From: Gambelia wislizenii | Taxonomy: Eukaryota; Chordata; Lepidosauria; Squamata; Crotaphytidae | Direction of reading: 5' to 3' | DNA length: 64,000 bases | NCBI GenBank assembly: GCA_030847615.1 | Contig: JAUMIR010000003.1 | Coordinates: 341,944,256-342,008,255, forward strand | Shown: piece by piece, positions 62,718 to 64,000 of the stretch | Layout of the letters: each line of letters opens with the position of its first letter | Numbering within the stretch: position 1 is the stretch's first letter | Program-made: the position numbers and the translations under genes | Notes under the pieces: model-generated | What the model was told of the DNA's origin: nothing | Seen by the model: the letters and a program-made list of their open reading frames with translations, nothing else | Databases searched by the model: none

Positions 62718-62800
62718 GAAAAGGTCCCTGAAGTTACCCTCCTCTCACAGGCCACCTGTTTTGAGCTAATATTTCCCCTAAATATTAAAGCAGAGGCTGG

Positions 62801-63485
62801 CATCACATGTTGGATGCTAAGGTAACCCCCACCTCTTAGAGTAACATTTACTAAAAAATGTCAATTGTGGACCAAAATAACTTGAGTGTTTTTTTTTTAA
62901 TGCAAAAACTCTCATATAGTTGACCCTTGTCTGAATGCGGTATCTGAAAGATTAGAAAATTTGAAGCATTCTTTACATCCCTTATCCATCTGGAGGGCAC
63001 CACATTGGGGAAGACTGGCTTAGACTCATTATTCCACATTCAGCTGAGTCATAGTCATATCTCTGGAATGACATCTGATTTGTTGCAGCCAAGCATTAAA
63101 ATACCAGACAACGCCAATCTCCTTGTACCTGACTGAACTATAGGAGCACACATTTCTCTTAAGCTGCCATGCTGGGATGATTCTTATGATGCTGCTGCAT
63201 GGAAAGGCAAAAGGTTCAAGCAGGTTCATCTCGTGCTTTGATATATTCTTGCCTTCCTAAGGTCAACATAGTGTTCTGACTGACTGCTCTTCCCACCGCC
63301 TTCTTTCTCTCATTTGTGAACTCTTGCAGAAAGTTTGGTAAATGTAAATATGAAGACATTTTTTTGATTCTGTTTAATGGGGCTTCTGAGAGAAATATGA
63401 AAAACATTCTGTCCTGACCCAGGAAGGTTTTTCAGAAAGCCTTCCAAACTGGCACCAGTTTGCCTTGCCTGAGCATGGTATTAGG
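62801..63485. other. Unassigned, no gene seen
   Basis: Contains a T9 run near 62890; no elements or coding frames recognised. Confidence 0.4.
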
Positions 63486-63610
63486 CCTGTTGTTAAGAGC
63501 CGTCCAGTCAACTTCAACTTATGGCAACCCTATGAATGAGAGACTTCCAAGTCACCCTGTCATCAACAGCCCTGCTCATGTCTTGTAGATTCAGGGCTGT
63601 GGTTTCCTTG
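63486..63610 (-). mobile_element. Bov-B/RTE-like LINE fragment
   Basis: 'ccagtcaacttcaacttatggcaaccctatgaatgagagacttccaagtc' and 'atcaacagccctgctcatgtcttg' follow the wording of squamate Bov-B 3' sequence on -. It would be the partner family that moves Sauria SINEs. Confidence 0.5.
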
Positions 63611-63730
63611 ACTGAGTGCATTGGGCAGCCGCAAGTAGTGGGGGTTGACACTGGCAGAGGATCTCTCAGAGACAATGGTGGTGGCACCTAGATAAACCCC
63701 TTTTGAATGTATTTTACCATGAAAACCCTA

Positions 63731-64000
63731 TGATCATAGAAACATAGAACCATAGAGTTGGAAGAGACCACAAGGACCATCTAGTCCAACCCCCTGCCCT
63801 GCAGGAATACACAATCAAAGCACTCTCAACAGATGGCCATCCAGACTCTGTTTAAAAATCTCCAAAGAAAGAGACTCCAGCACAATCCGAGGCAGTGCAT
63901 TCCACTGCCAAATAGCTCTTACTGTCAAGAAGTTCTTCCTAATGTTTAGGTGGAATCTCTTTTCCTGTAGTTTGAGTCAATTGCTCTATGTCCTAGTCTC
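63731..64000 (-). mobile_element. CR1 3' tail running off the window
   Basis: CATAGAAACATAGAACCATAG (decayed 3' repeat on -) followed by the CR1 C-terminal block; it continues beyond base 64000. Confidence 0.92.

Larger units (their letters stand above)
60926..62800 (+). mobile_element. LTR-like repeat, copy B, with three insertions
   Basis: Pieces 60926-61139, 61762-62035 and 62723-62800 line up in order with copy A at 26.6-27.3 kb (TATAAATACTAC near 61073; 'tggtatacataggtgaaaa'; 'tgttttgagctaatatttcccc'). Inserted are a family 1 MITE, a LINE fragment, and a foldback element within that LINE fragment. Confidence 0.55.

Overview
The window looks like ordinary, repeat-dense nuclear DNA from a squamate reptile, probably a lizard. 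Four kinds of evidence point there. Sauria-type SINEs are present, with a tRNA-like head, the conserved '...GTGACCTTGGGCAAGTCAC...' body and a Bov-B-type tail. A 5S-rRNA-derived SINE is present. Abundant CR1 LINEs end in (ATTCTATG)n. L2, L1, Penelope-like, copia-like, hAT-like, Tigger-like and Harbinger-like elements are mixed together. I found no intact cellular protein gene, rRNA, functional tRNA or CRISPR. All substantial reading frames belong to dead or damaged transposable elements.

Layout. 1-100: tail of a Penelope-like element. 977-4380: a 5'-truncated CR1 on + with an ORF1 esterase remnant, a long ORF2 (endonuclease plus reverse transcriptase) and a frameshift exactly in the catalytic FADDT motif. 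4.9-9.3 kb: CR1 tails, SINEs, a solo LTR and a TA-flanked MITE. 9355-13383 (possibly to 13740): a longer CR1 on - with nearly all of ORF1 (Cys-rich head, coiled coil, SGNH esterase) and ORF2, broken by a nested CR1 tail, a deletion across the ORF1/ORF2 junction and frameshifts. 14.0-16.6 kb: a stack of nested DNA transposons, including a ~330-bp near-perfect palindrome. 16.7-23 kb: short LINE tail with (GA)n, MITEs and unassigned DNA. 23.1-25.0 kb: an L2-like LINE on - split by a MITE. 26.2-27.8 kb: L1-like 3' UTR and LTR-like sequence. 28.2-29.5 kb: a hammerhead-like tail, dispersed repeats and a foldback element. 31-39 kb: SINEs, MITEs and CR1 tails. 40185-41118: an internally deleted Ty1/copia-type element. 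41.2-47.5 kb: MITEs, a hAT foldback, an LTR carrying two MITEs, and SINEs. 52.3-55.1 kb: the least repetitive stretch. 55.1-55.9 kb: two Penelope-like 3' ends in inverted orientation. 56.3-64 kb: nested MITE/LINE/LTR mosaics, an L2 tail and a CR1 tail running off the window.

The most unusual feature is a crowd of about twelve non-autonomous elements that share a terminal motif close to GGASWTTWTCASAC and are flanked by 3-bp duplications, mostly TTA/TAA/ATA-like. Their interiors differ. Several share an inner block with a consensus 5' splice site (CAG|GTAAGT-like). The second is that two unrelated-looking retroelement tails share the same hammerhead-ribozyme-like layout. Many insertions can be ordered in time from nesting and target duplications. 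Family assignments rest on motif recognition alone, since no database search was possible.
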